From Acidobacteriota bacterium (GTDB taxonomy: Bacteria > Acidobacteriota > Terriglobia > Acidiferrales > UBA7541): DNA of 64,000 nt. The translations under genes were made by a program, and so were the position numbers. This document shows, piece after piece, positions 41,672-51,090 of this stretch. The DNA lies in the NCBI GenBank assembly GCA_003225315.1, contig QHZD01000019.1:1-64000 (forward strand), in the 5' to 3' direction. Under the pieces are notes generated by a model. It was not told where the DNA came from. It searched no databases and saw nothing but the letters and a program-made list of their open reading frames with translations. The first letter of the stretch is position 1. Each line of letters starts with the position of its first letter.

Positions 41672-42913
41672 ATGCAGGTATCTAGCATAGCGCGAGCGGT
41701 GTCTACGCCTGAAGGCAAGGCGTTACTGGAAATAGCAGGCCGCCCCCTGTTTCAGCTGAATTCAGTATCAGCTGCCATCTGGGCCAAGCTAGCCGAAGGC
41801 CGTTCCACTCAGCAGATTATCAGACAGATCGCGGCCCAATTTAACGTTTCGGTAGAACGCGTGACGAATGACGTGAATGGGTTTGTCGAGACGTTGAGAC
41901 AAAACGATCTCGCGAAGGACGATGTCCGAACACTTGATTACCATGTCGACTTGCTATGGAAAAAGGGAATTGCCGCCCAATGCGACTGGAGAATTCCCGA
42001 TGAGTTTCCCCAGGGATTGGGTTACGCGAGCGTTCTGGAACCCCTCGGACACTCAGTGCCGCCTTTTCTGCTCGACGACTTGATTTCGGATCCCGGAATC
42101 TACCGTGACATAAGGGATGGAGACCTGGTTTGGGTGAGATTTTCCTGGCTGAAGTCCTTTGTCAAACAGGTCCTGCCACTTGTTAAGGCAAGATTCATAC
42201 TCGTCACAGCGGATTGTCCACTGGGTGCACCGCTGCCAATCATGGGCGAGGCGCTGGAAATCTTAGAGTACCCCAACGTCCTCCACTGGTATGCGCAGGA
42301 TTGTAACGGCCCCGGTTTTATGGGACGCATGTCGCCGCTGCCACTGGGGATCGATTTTCATACCATCAGCGAACAACCCATGTGGGGGGAGGGTATTTCA
42401 TCCCCGCAAGAGCAGGAACAGATGCTCTTGTCAATCCGGCGAGAATTTCGCCCCGCGCGCGAAAGAATCCGCAAGGTTTACATTGATTTTGCCTGGCAAC
42501 CAGCCAATCGTTATCTCCCCGGGAAAAGGCAGAGAGTCATCGCCCAGGTGCTAACGAATCCGCGCGTAGTTTTTCAAAGCAGGCCCCTTTCCCGAAGGCA
42601 GTTGTGGCAAAAATGGGGGGAATATGCGTTCGTGTTGTCTCCACACGGAGACGGATTGGACTGTCACAGGACGTGGGAAGCGCTCGCCTGCGGCAGTGTC
42701 GTTCTGGTGCCATCGTCCCCCTTGGATAGCTTGTACGAAGGCCTCCCAGTAATCCCCATTAAAAATTGGAATGAGATTACGCCTCAGAACCTGGATGCAT
42801 GGCTCGATCGCTACCCAGGATGTGAAATCGGCGAGGAACGACTAAAAAGCAAGTATTGGGTGAACAAAATGAGGGCTATGACCAAAGAGAAACTCAACGC
42901 CAGCAATGGGTGA
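41672..42913 (+). CDS. PqqD/RRE-glycosyltransferase fusion 1
   Basis: 413 residues. Residues 1-84 are a PqqD-type RRE (VSSIARAVSTPEGKALLEIA, LNSVSAAIWAKLAEG, DVNGFVETLRQNDL). Residues about 90-405 are a GT-B-like, exostosin-like (GT47-like) domain with CDWRIPDEFP, NVLHWYAQDCNGPG, KVYIDFAWQP and the donor-site-like SPHGDGLDCHRTWEALACG followed by LDSLYEGLPVIPIKNWNEI. The covalent link of a leader-binding domain to a sugar transferase predicts leader-directed glycosylation of the precursor. The family call for the C-terminal domain is moderate; the fusion itself is plain. It lies 30 bases after the PqqD gene. Confidence 0.75.
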   Translation: MQVSSIARAVSTPEGKALLEIAGRPLFQLNSVSAAIWAKLAEGRSTQQIIRQIAAQFNVSVERVTNDVNGFVETLRQNDLAKDDVRTLDYHVDLLWKKGIAAQCDWRIPDEFPQGLGYASVLEPLGHSVPPFLLDDLISDPGIYRDIRDGDLVWVRFSWLKSFVKQVLPLVKARFILVTADCPLGAPLPIMGEALEILEYPNVLHWYAQDCNGPGFMGRMSPLPLGIDFHTISEQPMWGEGISSPQEQEQMLLSIRREFRPARERIRKVYIDFAWQPANRYLPGKRQRVIAQVLTNPRVVFQSRPLSRRQLWQKWGEYAFVLSPHGDGLDCHRTWEALACGSVVLVPSSPLDSLYEGLPVIPIKNWNEITPQNLDAWLDRYPGCEIGEERLKSKYWVNKMRAMTKEKLNASNG

Positions 42914-43062
42914 CGAATCTCGAATTCTTAGCGCTAGACTAGCGGTTCGCGAGAGCACCAATAGCCAGAGAATCGATCCTGATTTCGCACCTAACCTGCA
43001 GCCTTAGGAATTTGGACAAAGCCAGTGGCAGAAGCATTCAAGACAAAGCGTGCGCAACTCCT

Positions 43063-44343
43063 ATGATTACGTCGAGCATTGTGCGAACGATAGCGACTCC
43101 AGATGGTCGGACAACGCTGGAGGTTGCTGGGCGTCCATTCTTTCGATTGAATTCCGTAGGGGCCGCCATTTGGTCCAAATTATCGGAGGGTTGGTCCGTT
43201 CCGCGCATCATTCGTCATCTGGTCACACGGTGTGATGTCCCCGAGGAACGAATTGAAGAGGACGTAAACAATTTTCTGACAATCTTAAAGAGAAATCTTC
43301 TAGTGCAAGACTATGTCAGGACACTCGATGTTCGTGCCGAGGTTGTTTGGAACAAGGGAATTGCGCGCATGTGCGATTGGAGGATCCCTGACGAGTTCCC
43401 GGCTGATGTTGGTTACCGAAGAGTTCCCGACCCTGTAGGCCACATAGTTCCTCCTCACTTGCTTGCGAACTTGATTGTGAATCCTGAGATCTATCGAAAA
43501 ATAAAGGATGGAGACATCGTGTGGGTGAGGCCCGCGTGGTTGAAGTCTTTTATTGAGCGGATCCTTCCGTTCGTCCAAGAGAAGTTTATCCTCGTCACGG
43601 CCGATTCGGACGTCAGTATGCCGTCGCAGTTTTTGGCCGAAGCCTTGGAAATTTTGGAGCACCCGAATGTCCTCCATTGGTATGCCCAGAATTGTGATGG
43701 CCCGGGTTTCTTGAGTCGCATGTCTCCTCTGCCAATTGGTGTTGATTTTCACACCCTCTGTGAACGGCCTGAGTGGGGAGAAGACATTTCGTCGCCCGAA
43801 CAGCAAGAGCAAATGCTCCAGTCAATTCGGAAAAGCGTTCGTCCCGCGCGCGAGCGAATCCGGAAGGTCTATGTTGATTTTGCATGGCAGCCAAGCCATT
43901 TGTACCATCCATCAAAAAGGCAACGTGTCCTTGCGAGGGTTCTGGCGAATGAATGCGTTGTCTTTCAAAGCAGACCGCTTCCAAGAAGGGAATTGTGGCG
44001 GAAGTGGGGAGAGCATGCATTCGTGCTGTCCCCTCCTGGAGTAGGGTTAGACTGCCATCGTACGTGGGAGGCGCTTGCTTGCGGCAATATTGTTCTGGTG
44101 CCGCCGTCTCCCCTCGATGGTTTGTACGAAGGGTTGCCGGTGATTCCGGTTGAGGATTGGAACGACATCACACCTCGAAATCTGGATAGTTGGCTCGAGC
44201 ATTATTCTGAATGCCCAATCGGTGAGGAACGACTAAAAAGCAGCTATTGGATCAGCAAAATGAAGTCGTCGGCCAAGGAAAGAATCGCTTCCGCATTTTC
44301 GCAAGGATTGGGAAGTGCGGCATCCGCGTCACTGAGGCCATAA
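43063..44343 (+). CDS. PqqD/RRE-glycosyltransferase fusion 2
   Basis: 426 residues from the ATG at 43063, chosen because it matches the start of the paralogues; the frame also opens at a TTG at 43012. The RRE (TSSIVRTIATPDGRTTLEVA, LNSVGAAIWSKLSEG) is followed by the same transferase-like domain (CDWRIPDEFPADVG, NVLHWYAQNCDGPG, VYVDFAWQPSHLY, SPPGVGLDCHRTWEALACG). The donor-site-like motif has SPPGVG where the others have SPHG(D/A)G, so the substrate may differ. The C-terminus ends in an extra Ser/Ala-rich tail. Confidence 0.75.
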   Translation: MITSSIVRTIATPDGRTTLEVAGRPFFRLNSVGAAIWSKLSEGWSVPRIIRHLVTRCDVPEERIEEDVNNFLTILKRNLLVQDYVRTLDVRAEVVWNKGIARMCDWRIPDEFPADVGYRRVPDPVGHIVPPHLLANLIVNPEIYRKIKDGDIVWVRPAWLKSFIERILPFVQEKFILVTADSDVSMPSQFLAEALEILEHPNVLHWYAQNCDGPGFLSRMSPLPIGVDFHTLCERPEWGEDISSPEQQEQMLQSIRKSVRPARERIRKVYVDFAWQPSHLYHPSKRQRVLARVLANECVVFQSRPLPRRELWRKWGEHAFVLSPPGVGLDCHRTWEALACGNIVLVPPSPLDGLYEGLPVIPVEDWNDITPRNLDSWLEHYSECPIGEERLKSSYWISKMKSSAKERIASAFSQGLGSAASASLRP

Positions 44344-44345
44344 AC

Positions 44346-45578
44346 ATGCAGGTATCGAGCATAGCTAGAGCAGTACCGACCGCCGAAGGCGGTACTGTAC
44401 TTGAAGTTGCTGGTGCACCTATTTTTCACTTGAATTCAATTGCGGCTGCGATCTGGACAAAATTAACCCAAGGGCTATCCACGCACGAGATTGTTTCTGA
44501 GTTGACCACACAATTTAACATTTCTGAAGAGCGTGTTGCGAACGATGTAAAGAGTTTTGTGGACACGCTGAAACAGAATGACCTTGCCAAGGACTCCGTC
44601 AAGACATCAGATTTTCATGTCGAACTAGTGTGGAACAAAGGGATTGCCGCCCAATGCGATTGGAGAATACCCGACGAGTTCCCAGAGAAGCGCGCCTACG
44701 AAAGCGTCTTGGAGCCGGCCGGACACAGGATGCCTCCCCATTTACTCGATAGCTTGATTTCAAACCCCGCGATCTACCGGTACATAAAGACCGAGGACCT
44801 AGTCTGGGTGAAATTTTCCTGGCTGAAGTCTTTCGTAAAACAGGTCCTTCCACTTGTTCGAGCAAACTTTGTCTTAGTCACTGGCGACTCTGATGGAGGG
44901 GCACCACTACCAGTCATGGCCGAGGCGCTCGAAATTCTGGAGCACCCTAATGTCCTCCACTGGTTTACACAGAATTGCGATGGTCCGGGTTTTATGGGCC
45001 GAATGTCGCCTATACCCATCGGGATTGATTTTCACACACTGAATGAGCAGTCGCTTTGGGGCGAAACTATAGCGTCACCGCGCGAGCAGGAGGAAATGCT
45101 TCTGTCAATTCGGCAGGAGTTTCGTCCTACACGTGAGCGGATTAGAAAAGTTTATGTTGATTTCGCATGGCAACCCGCAAGTGCGTATGCGCCCTGGAAG
45201 CGAAATGGAATTAGAACAAAGCTCTTGACGAACGAATACGTCGTTTTTCAGCGGCAATTCCTCCCAAGGAGGCAACTATGGAGGAAGTGGGGAGAATACG
45301 CATTTGTGCTGTCGCCGCACGGTGCCGGACTCGACTGCCACCGCACATGGGAAGCGCTTGCTTGCGGCAATATTGTCCTGGTGCCGGCGTCTCCATTGGA
45401 TAGCTTGTATGAAGGATTGCCGGTGATCTCAATTAAGGACTGGAAAGAGATTACCTCGGAGAATTTGGATGCATGGCTGGGCCGTTACTCCGGATGTGAG
45501 ATTGGCGAGGAAAGGCTAACCAGCCGATATTGGGTCGCAAAAATGAGAACTACAGTTTCAAGCCTAAGTTTGGAATAG
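44346..45578 (+). CDS. PqqD/RRE-glycosyltransferase fusion 3
   Basis: 410 residues from the ATG at 44346, two bases after the previous stop; an upstream in-frame start at 44247 lies inside fusion 2 and is rejected. The RRE (VSSIARAVPTAEGGTVLEVA, LNSIAAAIWTKLTQG) and the transferase domain (CDWRIPDEFPEKRAYESVLE, NVLHWFTQNCDGPG, SPHGAGLDCHRTWEALACG, LDSLYEGLPVISIKDWKEI) are closest to fusion 1. Three retained paralogues suggest selection for several acceptor sites, donors or precursors. Confidence 0.75.
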   Translation: MQVSSIARAVPTAEGGTVLEVAGAPIFHLNSIAAAIWTKLTQGLSTHEIVSELTTQFNISEERVANDVKSFVDTLKQNDLAKDSVKTSDFHVELVWNKGIAAQCDWRIPDEFPEKRAYESVLEPAGHRMPPHLLDSLISNPAIYRYIKTEDLVWVKFSWLKSFVKQVLPLVRANFVLVTGDSDGGAPLPVMAEALEILEHPNVLHWFTQNCDGPGFMGRMSPIPIGIDFHTLNEQSLWGETIASPREQEEMLLSIRQEFRPTRERIRKVYVDFAWQPASAYAPWKRNGIRTKLLTNEYVVFQRQFLPRRQLWRKWGEYAFVLSPHGAGLDCHRTWEALACGNIVLVPASPLDSLYEGLPVISIKDWKEITSENLDAWLGRYSGCEIGEERLTSRYWVAKMRTTVSSLSLE

Positions 45579-46049
45579 AGAACCTGACTCGCTGATGTTT
45601 CCGTGTCTGGTTTCCCATTCCGGACCGTTCCCTGATTGTATTTGATAACGCTTCGGCCGTTTACCCACGGTTGCGTGAAAGCAGCGAGAAAATGCCGACG
45701 TAACACTGTATCCAAGGATTCCCGCCGTCTCATTAACATTAAAACGTCTGCCGTTTCGGAGAAGTTGTTCCGCCCTCTTCATTCTGACCTGTCGCGAATA
45801 GGCGCGCATAGTAGTCTGGTATAACTTCCTGAATTGTTTGCTTACCAGAGACAAATCTACTTGAAATTTCCTGCATTCTTTCGCCGGGCTGCAGGAGAGA
45901 TTGCCACCCGATTGATCAATTAGCTGGCGAAGTCTTTTTGCCATTTGTTTGGACTTGCATTCTGCTCTTCCCAAGATCAGGTCTATTGCGTAGCCAACGG
46001 TAAGCACTTCCGGGCGGGAGTAGATCCCTTTAGTTACAAACAAAGACAT
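45564..46049 (-). CDS. AraC-family regulator without sensor domain (first copy)
   Basis: 161 residues from the ATG at 46049 after AGGAAG. The C-terminal 100 residues form an AraC double helix-turn-helix: CRKFQVDLSLVSKQFRKLYQ followed by TTMRAYSRQVRMKRAEQLL, then FNVNETAGILGYSVTSAFSR and CFHATVGKRPKRY. The first 60 residues are too short for a cupin sensor. It overlaps the 3' end of the third fusion gene by 15 bases and faces it. It may control the glycosylation or lasso genes. Confidence 0.82.
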   Translation of the reverse strand: MSLFVTKGIYSRPEVLTVGYAIDLILGRAECKSKQMAKRLRQLIDQSGGNLSCSPAKECRKFQVDLSLVSKQFRKLYQTTMRAYSRQVRMKRAEQLLRNGRRFNVNETAGILGYSVTSAFSRCFHATVGKRPKRYQIQSGNGPEWETRHGNISESGSLFQT

Positions 46050-46542
46050 TCGCACTTCCTGGATAAATATCCGGCACTCTTGTTTTTTTGGATCACCGCT
46101 GATGTAAGGTATCCGTATCCATCAAGGTGACTGCCAGGGCGGGAGATAAATTGTGGGGCTGAGAAACTTATTTTGAACTAGATTCTATGCCCGGGTCAAC
46201 GGAGGAGACAAGAGATAGTCTCAGCCTCGGGAAAATGATGCGGACCGGTGATTGTCTAGGGTATTCACCCGAAGTCTTTCCGAGCCGGTTCGAGTTGGGT
46301 GATTGGTAGTGCGATGGGCGACGCTGGAGTTATGTCCTGCGCTTAGGTTGGGAACCTCGAATTATGGAATCCGCTGTCTAGGGCCTCAAAACATGCGTCG
46401 AAAATACAAAAATCAATCATTACTTGCCAATTGTGACAAAAACGGTTGACGCGAGTTACGTGCATTGTCTACCGTCAAACTGAAAAAGCTTCAGAGTCGT
46501 TTCCACAATTAGAGGGTACCTTGCGCTCCAGGAATCTACGAG
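46050..46542. promoter_or_regulatory. Intergenic region between AraC regulator and GT4 gene
   Basis: No gene is seen in 490 bases. TTGACG at about 46447 is a possible -35 for the GT4 gene but no convincing -10 follows. It probably carries the divergent promoters of the AraC and GT4 genes. Confidence 0.35.
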
Positions 46543-48186
46543 ATGAAGGCGTTGTACATAGATCAAGTTAGTGCAAATCCCGAAAGCCTCCAGAAGAAGG
46601 GCCATCAGACCATCAAGGGTGCCGACATATTCGAGTGGAACCTGCTTTCGGCTCTGCTTGAATACGGAACCTACGACGCCTACTTTGCGCGTGGGCTAAC
46701 GGAAGAAAAGAAACAAGCACTGTTGCACGGCGGTTTACCTCAGGACAGTATCAAGCGGCTTGTTCCTGCGCCTCTTGGAGGACAGTTACCCTTCGAAGAT
46801 TCTGACCATGTGGTCTTCCTGACGGCTGGCCGATACCTGAACGCCTTGGCTGCGGTGCGTCAAAAACTGAAACGGTACGATGCACCGGTGTGCGGGTTCA
46901 TACATTCCATCAACTCCGTGCGTATTGCATTCGCTTTGCTGCAGCAATGTTTTGCAGGACTCTCTGAAGCTGATCTGCTGTTTTGTTCAAGCCGAGCGGG
47001 AATGAAGACGATTGATATTTATGCTGATGAGATTAATGGGCTGCTGCCACCAGAGTTGCGTTACCGGACGCGCCGGGTTCTTATTCCTCTAGGTGTCAAT
47101 ATTCCGGCTGTCGAGCAAGGAGCGGCAGGCGCTCTGCGGCAAAGATTGAGTATCGAAACACAAGTCAGCATCGCGTTGTATTGTGGCCGTCTGTCGCAAG
47201 GTAGTAAGTGTGATTTGGGGCCCCTATTGGTTACCTTGTCTCAGTTGCTGAGGAGAGGGAATGATCTTTATCTGATTATTGCAGGTGATGATACCCAATC
47301 GAAAGAAGCCCCGCGTCTGGAGGCACTTGCCAGCGAATTGGGTTGTCAAAAAAACGTGATGATATGGCCCAATCCGTCAGCGGATGAAAAGCATCTGCTA
47401 TATTGCGGGGCCGATTTCTTTGTATCGCCCAGCGATAATATGCAAGAGACGTTTGGGCTAAGCGTCGCTGAGGCTATGGCTTATGGTCTTCCCGCTGTTG
47501 TCTCGGATTGGGATGGGTATCGAGATATGGTAAGAGATGGACAGAACGGATTCTTAGTCCCTTCGGTCTTGCCGACAAGCGTAGGGCACTTCCGCCTCTG
47601 TGATTGTGTGACGTCCATGCTGGAGGAGGATTCGCTGGCCCAGTCCACAACCATCGATATCCCCTGTTTGTCCGCGAGAATGGAAACACTTGCCGCGGAT
47701 CCGGAACGCCGCGCGCAAATGGGGCAAGCTGCCAGGCGATTCGCAGAAGACTATTGCAGCTGGCGAGTTGTCGTAAGGCGCTATGAAGAATTGTGGGAAG
47801 AGTCCTTGAAGGCTGCGAGTTCCAACAAGCTGCGGTCAGGGAAATCCAAACATCTGCTGAACCTCTCCTTGGAAAAGGCCTTTGGGCACTACGCCAACGG
47901 AAAGCGAAGCGAGGAAGCAAAATGTTTTATAACCGAAGAAGGCCGAGAATGGCTAAAACGGCCGAGTCGTTTGTATTTTCTACCCCAATTGTCCGCTGTC
48001 CCATGTCCGGGAAAATTCGCTGATATGCTGCGTGAAATATCGGATCGCCCGGGCTTTTCAGTCGCTGAGTTGGTGGAGGCTTTCTCAAATGGAGGCGAGC
48101 ACGCCTCAGCGGGTGATGCCCATTGGATCCTAGGAAGGTTGTTCAAATACGGTTTGGTGACCGATAGACAAGACGCACTCACATAG
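46543..48186 (+). CDS. GT4-family glycosyltransferase with C-terminal winged-helix-like domain
   Basis: 547 residues. Residues 1-420 are GT-B/GT4: GRLSQGSKCDLGPLLVTLSQ, then IIAGDDTQSKEAPRLEALA and the donor motif FVSPSDNMQETFGLSVAEAM followed by AYGLPAVVSDWDGYRDM. The last 110 residues (after LNLSLEKAFGHYANGKRSEE) are an added helical domain ending in FSVAELVEAF ... WILGRLFKYGLV, a winged-helix pattern similar to the end of PqqD domains. This could be another leader- or carrier-binding module. A GH3 hydrolase follows on the same strand. Confidence 0.8.
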   Translation: MKALYIDQVSANPESLQKKGHQTIKGADIFEWNLLSALLEYGTYDAYFARGLTEEKKQALLHGGLPQDSIKRLVPAPLGGQLPFEDSDHVVFLTAGRYLNALAAVRQKLKRYDAPVCGFIHSINSVRIAFALLQQCFAGLSEADLLFCSSRAGMKTIDIYADEINGLLPPELRYRTRRVLIPLGVNIPAVEQGAAGALRQRLSIETQVSIALYCGRLSQGSKCDLGPLLVTLSQLLRRGNDLYLIIAGDDTQSKEAPRLEALASELGCQKNVMIWPNPSADEKHLLYCGADFFVSPSDNMQETFGLSVAEAMAYGLPAVVSDWDGYRDMVRDGQNGFLVPSVLPTSVGHFRLCDCVTSMLEEDSLAQSTTIDIPCLSARMETLAADPERRAQMGQAARRFAEDYCSWRVVVRRYEELWEESLKAASSNKLRSGKSKHLLNLSLEKAFGHYANGKRSEEAKCFITEEGREWLKRPSRLYFLPQLSAVPCPGKFADMLREISDRPGFSVAELVEAFSNGGEHASAGDAHWILGRLFKYGLVTDRQDALT

Positions 48187-48346
48187 CACGCTATCCTGAT
48201 GAGAAATCTGCTTTGCCGGTCCGGATTCTGAACGTAGCAATCGATTCACTGAGCCAATTCCTATTCCTCACTCTGCTCAACGCCCCACGAGTCGACTGCG
48301 TCAGTCCCACTCCAAGCATTGAAGTGGATTGAAGGAGAAAGGCCGC

Positions 48347-51022
48347 ATGAAAAGGAAAAAGACGAGAAATAAGCGTATGCAAGTTCGGGTCTCTTGCCTC
48401 TTAATTGCAGCCGCACTTTGTCCTCATTTGCACTGCGCTCAGAATTCTATTCCCGAGCAGCCCAGGCGTGCTTACCTCGATCCGGATCTGCCGCTTGAAA
48501 AACGCGTTAACGATTTGGTGTCGCGCATGACTCTTGAAGAAAAAGTTTCTCAAATGCAGAATAACGCTCCCGCCATTCCTCGTTTGGGCATTCCTGCCTA
48601 TGGGTGGGCGAATGAAGCATTGCACGGAGTCGCGCTTGCCGGTCACGCCACCGTTTTTCCCCAGGCTATAGGATTGGCGGCGACTTGGGACACGAGTCTA
48701 GTTCACAGCATCGCGGACGTCATCTCGACCGAGGCTCGCGCCAAGCACAACGATGCCATTCAACATGGCAATTTTGGTGAACACTACGGCCTCGACTTCT
48801 GGTCACCCAACATCAATATTTTTAGGGATCCGCGATGGGGCCGTGGCCAGGAAACCTATGGTGAAGATCCCTTTCTTACTGCGCGGATGGCGGTGGCATT
48901 TGTCACTGGCCTTCAAGGCGACAATTCCACCTATCTCAAAACAATTTCAACCCCTAAGCATTTTGCGGTTCACAGCGGCCCGGAAGTATGGAGGCATCAA
49001 TTTGACGCCGAGCCTTCACCGCACGATCTGGCGGACACCTACACGCCCGCATTTCGAGCAGCCATTGTGGAGGGAAAAGCAGATTCGGTTATGTGCGCAT
49101 ACAACGCCGTTGACGGCGTTCCAGCCTGTGCGAATGACAAGCTCTTCGGCCTGTTGCGCAACAAATGGGGATTTCGCGGGTATGTGGTTTCAGATTGCGG
49201 AGCCATCGGTGACATCTACACGGGGCATGGTTACGTGGCGACTCTGGCGCAAGCGGCAGCCATGTCGGTTAAAGCCGGAACGGATCTGAATTGCGGGAGC
49301 GGGTACTACATGCTTCGATATTCAATCGCAGACCGGATGATTTCGCGCGAGGACATTGATCGCTCTGTAAAGCGTTTGTTCGAAGCACGCTTCCGTTTGG
49401 GAATGTTTGATCCGCCGGAACGTGTGCCGTGGTCTGGCTTGACGCTGGCGGACAACGACACGGTCGAGCATCGCCAGCTTGCGCTCAAAGCCGCACAGGA
49501 ATCCATCGTACTGTTGAAGAATGAGCGGAACACTTTGCCGCTCAAGCCCGCCGTCAAGAAAATCGCAGTGATCGGACCGAACGCTGACTCGCTCGACGTC
49601 TTAGTGGGCAACTACAGTGGCATGCCTTCAAGGTACTCCACGATTCTCGATGGCATCCGCAAAAGGTTCACCGGCGCAAAAGTGATTTTTTCGGTTGGAT
49701 CAGTGCCTGTCGAAACCGTTGGTGTGCCTATAGACAAGGAGAGCTTACGTCCCGGAGGCGCGAACTCAGAACCTGGACTAACCGGCGAGTATTTCGGAAA
49801 CGCAACTCTGGAGCGCAAACCAATTGTGACTCGTGTGGATTCCGGTATTGATTTTACCTGGAATGGTGTTGTGCCGGCTCCAGGCGTTTCGAATGGCGAG
49901 TTTTCGGTCCGGTGGAGCGGCGAACTTATTCCCCCAAGCACAGGCGGCTATCGGTTTGGTCTCCGCAGCGAAGGCAGCTATGGCCTCCGGCTCTATTTGG
50001 GCGGTAAATGCTTGATCGACGAATGGACGCGTTCAGGGGAGGGCGGTTTAACTCCTTTGGTCCATTTAGAGCGCGGTCGAGCCTATCCAATTCGTGTCGA
50101 GTATGTGCATCGTAGGTGGGAATCTTCGGCACACTTGCTTTGGCAAGCGCCGGATTTTCAGGAACGCGCCTTGGCCGCGGCGCGCGAAGCTGATGTGGTT
50201 GTCGCTGTTGTCGGCCTTACGGCCCGTTTGGAGGGAGAAGAGAATGGCCTTGTCATTCCCGGCTTTTTCGGAGGAGACCGGGTTGATCTGGATCTTCCGG
50301 CGCCACAGCAGCAGCTCCTCGAATCCGTGGCCGCCACGGGAAAACCACTGACCGTCGTGCTGACCAATGGCAGTGCGCTGGCGGTGAATTGGGCACAGGA
50401 ACATGCTTCTGCGATCATCGAGGCGTGGTATCCAGGGGAGGAAGGCGGCACCGCCGTGGCCGACGTCTTATCAGGCGCTTTCAATCCCGCTGGACGATTG
50501 CCAGTGACTTTTTATAAGTCCGTGGAGCAACTACCACCGTTTCGTAGCTACTCCATGGCCGGGCGCACCTACCGTTATTTGACGGAGCAGCAGTTGTACC
50601 CGTTTGGATACGGCCTGAGCTACACAACGTTTCACTATGACAAGGTAGAAGCGGAGTCGCCCAAGATTGCGGCCGATGGAACCGTCTCAGTATCCGCGCG
50701 CGTCACCAACACCGGAAAAGTTGCGGGCGACGAAGTGGTTCAGGTTTACCTCACGCACCCTGGCGCTGAGGGCGCACCGATTCGCGCGCTGGCGGGATTT
50801 CAACGCGTTCACTTGGAGGCAGGTGCGTCTAAAACCGTAAAATTCTCCTTGCGTGACCGTGATTTGAGCATCGTTGATGCAGACGGCGTGCTCCGGATCG
50901 TTCCTGGTGAAGTCAAGGTGTGGATTGGGGGAGGACAACCGATCATGGGACCAGGACAAGGGTCCACTGCCGGTGCGGAAACTCGATTCCAGATTACATC
51001 TGGAGCCGTATTACCCGACTAA
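48347..51022 (+). CDS. Secreted GH3 beta-glycosidase with PA14 domain
   Basis: 891 residues from the ATG at 48347 after AAGGAG; a TTG at 48329 is the longer alternative. After a basic N-terminus there is a signal peptide (VSCLLIAAALCPHLHCAQ). The GH3 N-domain shows GRGQETYGEDPFLTARM and the nucleophile Asp in GFRGYVVSDCGAIGDIY. A PA14-like insert (about residues 480-610, GLTGEYFGNATLER ... YRFGLRSEGSYGLRLYLGG) is followed by the second GH3 domain (GLVIPGFFGGDRVDLDLPAP) and a fibronectin-III-like end. Beta-glucosidase or xylosidase activity is likely. In this setting it might trim a glycosylated peptide, or simply digest plant sugars. Confidence 0.88.
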   Translation: MKRKKTRNKRMQVRVSCLLIAAALCPHLHCAQNSIPEQPRRAYLDPDLPLEKRVNDLVSRMTLEEKVSQMQNNAPAIPRLGIPAYGWANEALHGVALAGHATVFPQAIGLAATWDTSLVHSIADVISTEARAKHNDAIQHGNFGEHYGLDFWSPNINIFRDPRWGRGQETYGEDPFLTARMAVAFVTGLQGDNSTYLKTISTPKHFAVHSGPEVWRHQFDAEPSPHDLADTYTPAFRAAIVEGKADSVMCAYNAVDGVPACANDKLFGLLRNKWGFRGYVVSDCGAIGDIYTGHGYVATLAQAAAMSVKAGTDLNCGSGYYMLRYSIADRMISREDIDRSVKRLFEARFRLGMFDPPERVPWSGLTLADNDTVEHRQLALKAAQESIVLLKNERNTLPLKPAVKKIAVIGPNADSLDVLVGNYSGMPSRYSTILDGIRKRFTGAKVIFSVGSVPVETVGVPIDKESLRPGGANSEPGLTGEYFGNATLERKPIVTRVDSGIDFTWNGVVPAPGVSNGEFSVRWSGELIPPSTGGYRFGLRSEGSYGLRLYLGGKCLIDEWTRSGEGGLTPLVHLERGRAYPIRVEYVHRRWESSAHLLWQAPDFQERALAAAREADVVVAVVGLTARLEGEENGLVIPGFFGGDRVDLDLPAPQQQLLESVAATGKPLTVVLTNGSALAVNWAQEHASAIIEAWYPGEEGGTAVADVLSGAFNPAGRLPVTFYKSVEQLPPFRSYSMAGRTYRYLTEQQLYPFGYGLSYTTFHYDKVEAESPKIAADGTVSVSARVTNTGKVAGDEVVQVYLTHPGAEGAPIRALAGFQRVHLEAGASKTVKFSLRDRDLSIVDADGVLRIVPGEVKVWIGGGQPIMGPGQGSTAGAETRFQITSGAVLPD

Positions 51023-51090
51023 CTTTGGGTCACGATGGGTCGCCTACCCAATTGCATCTGCCGCGACAGAGTCCATTTGCTCACCTCTCT

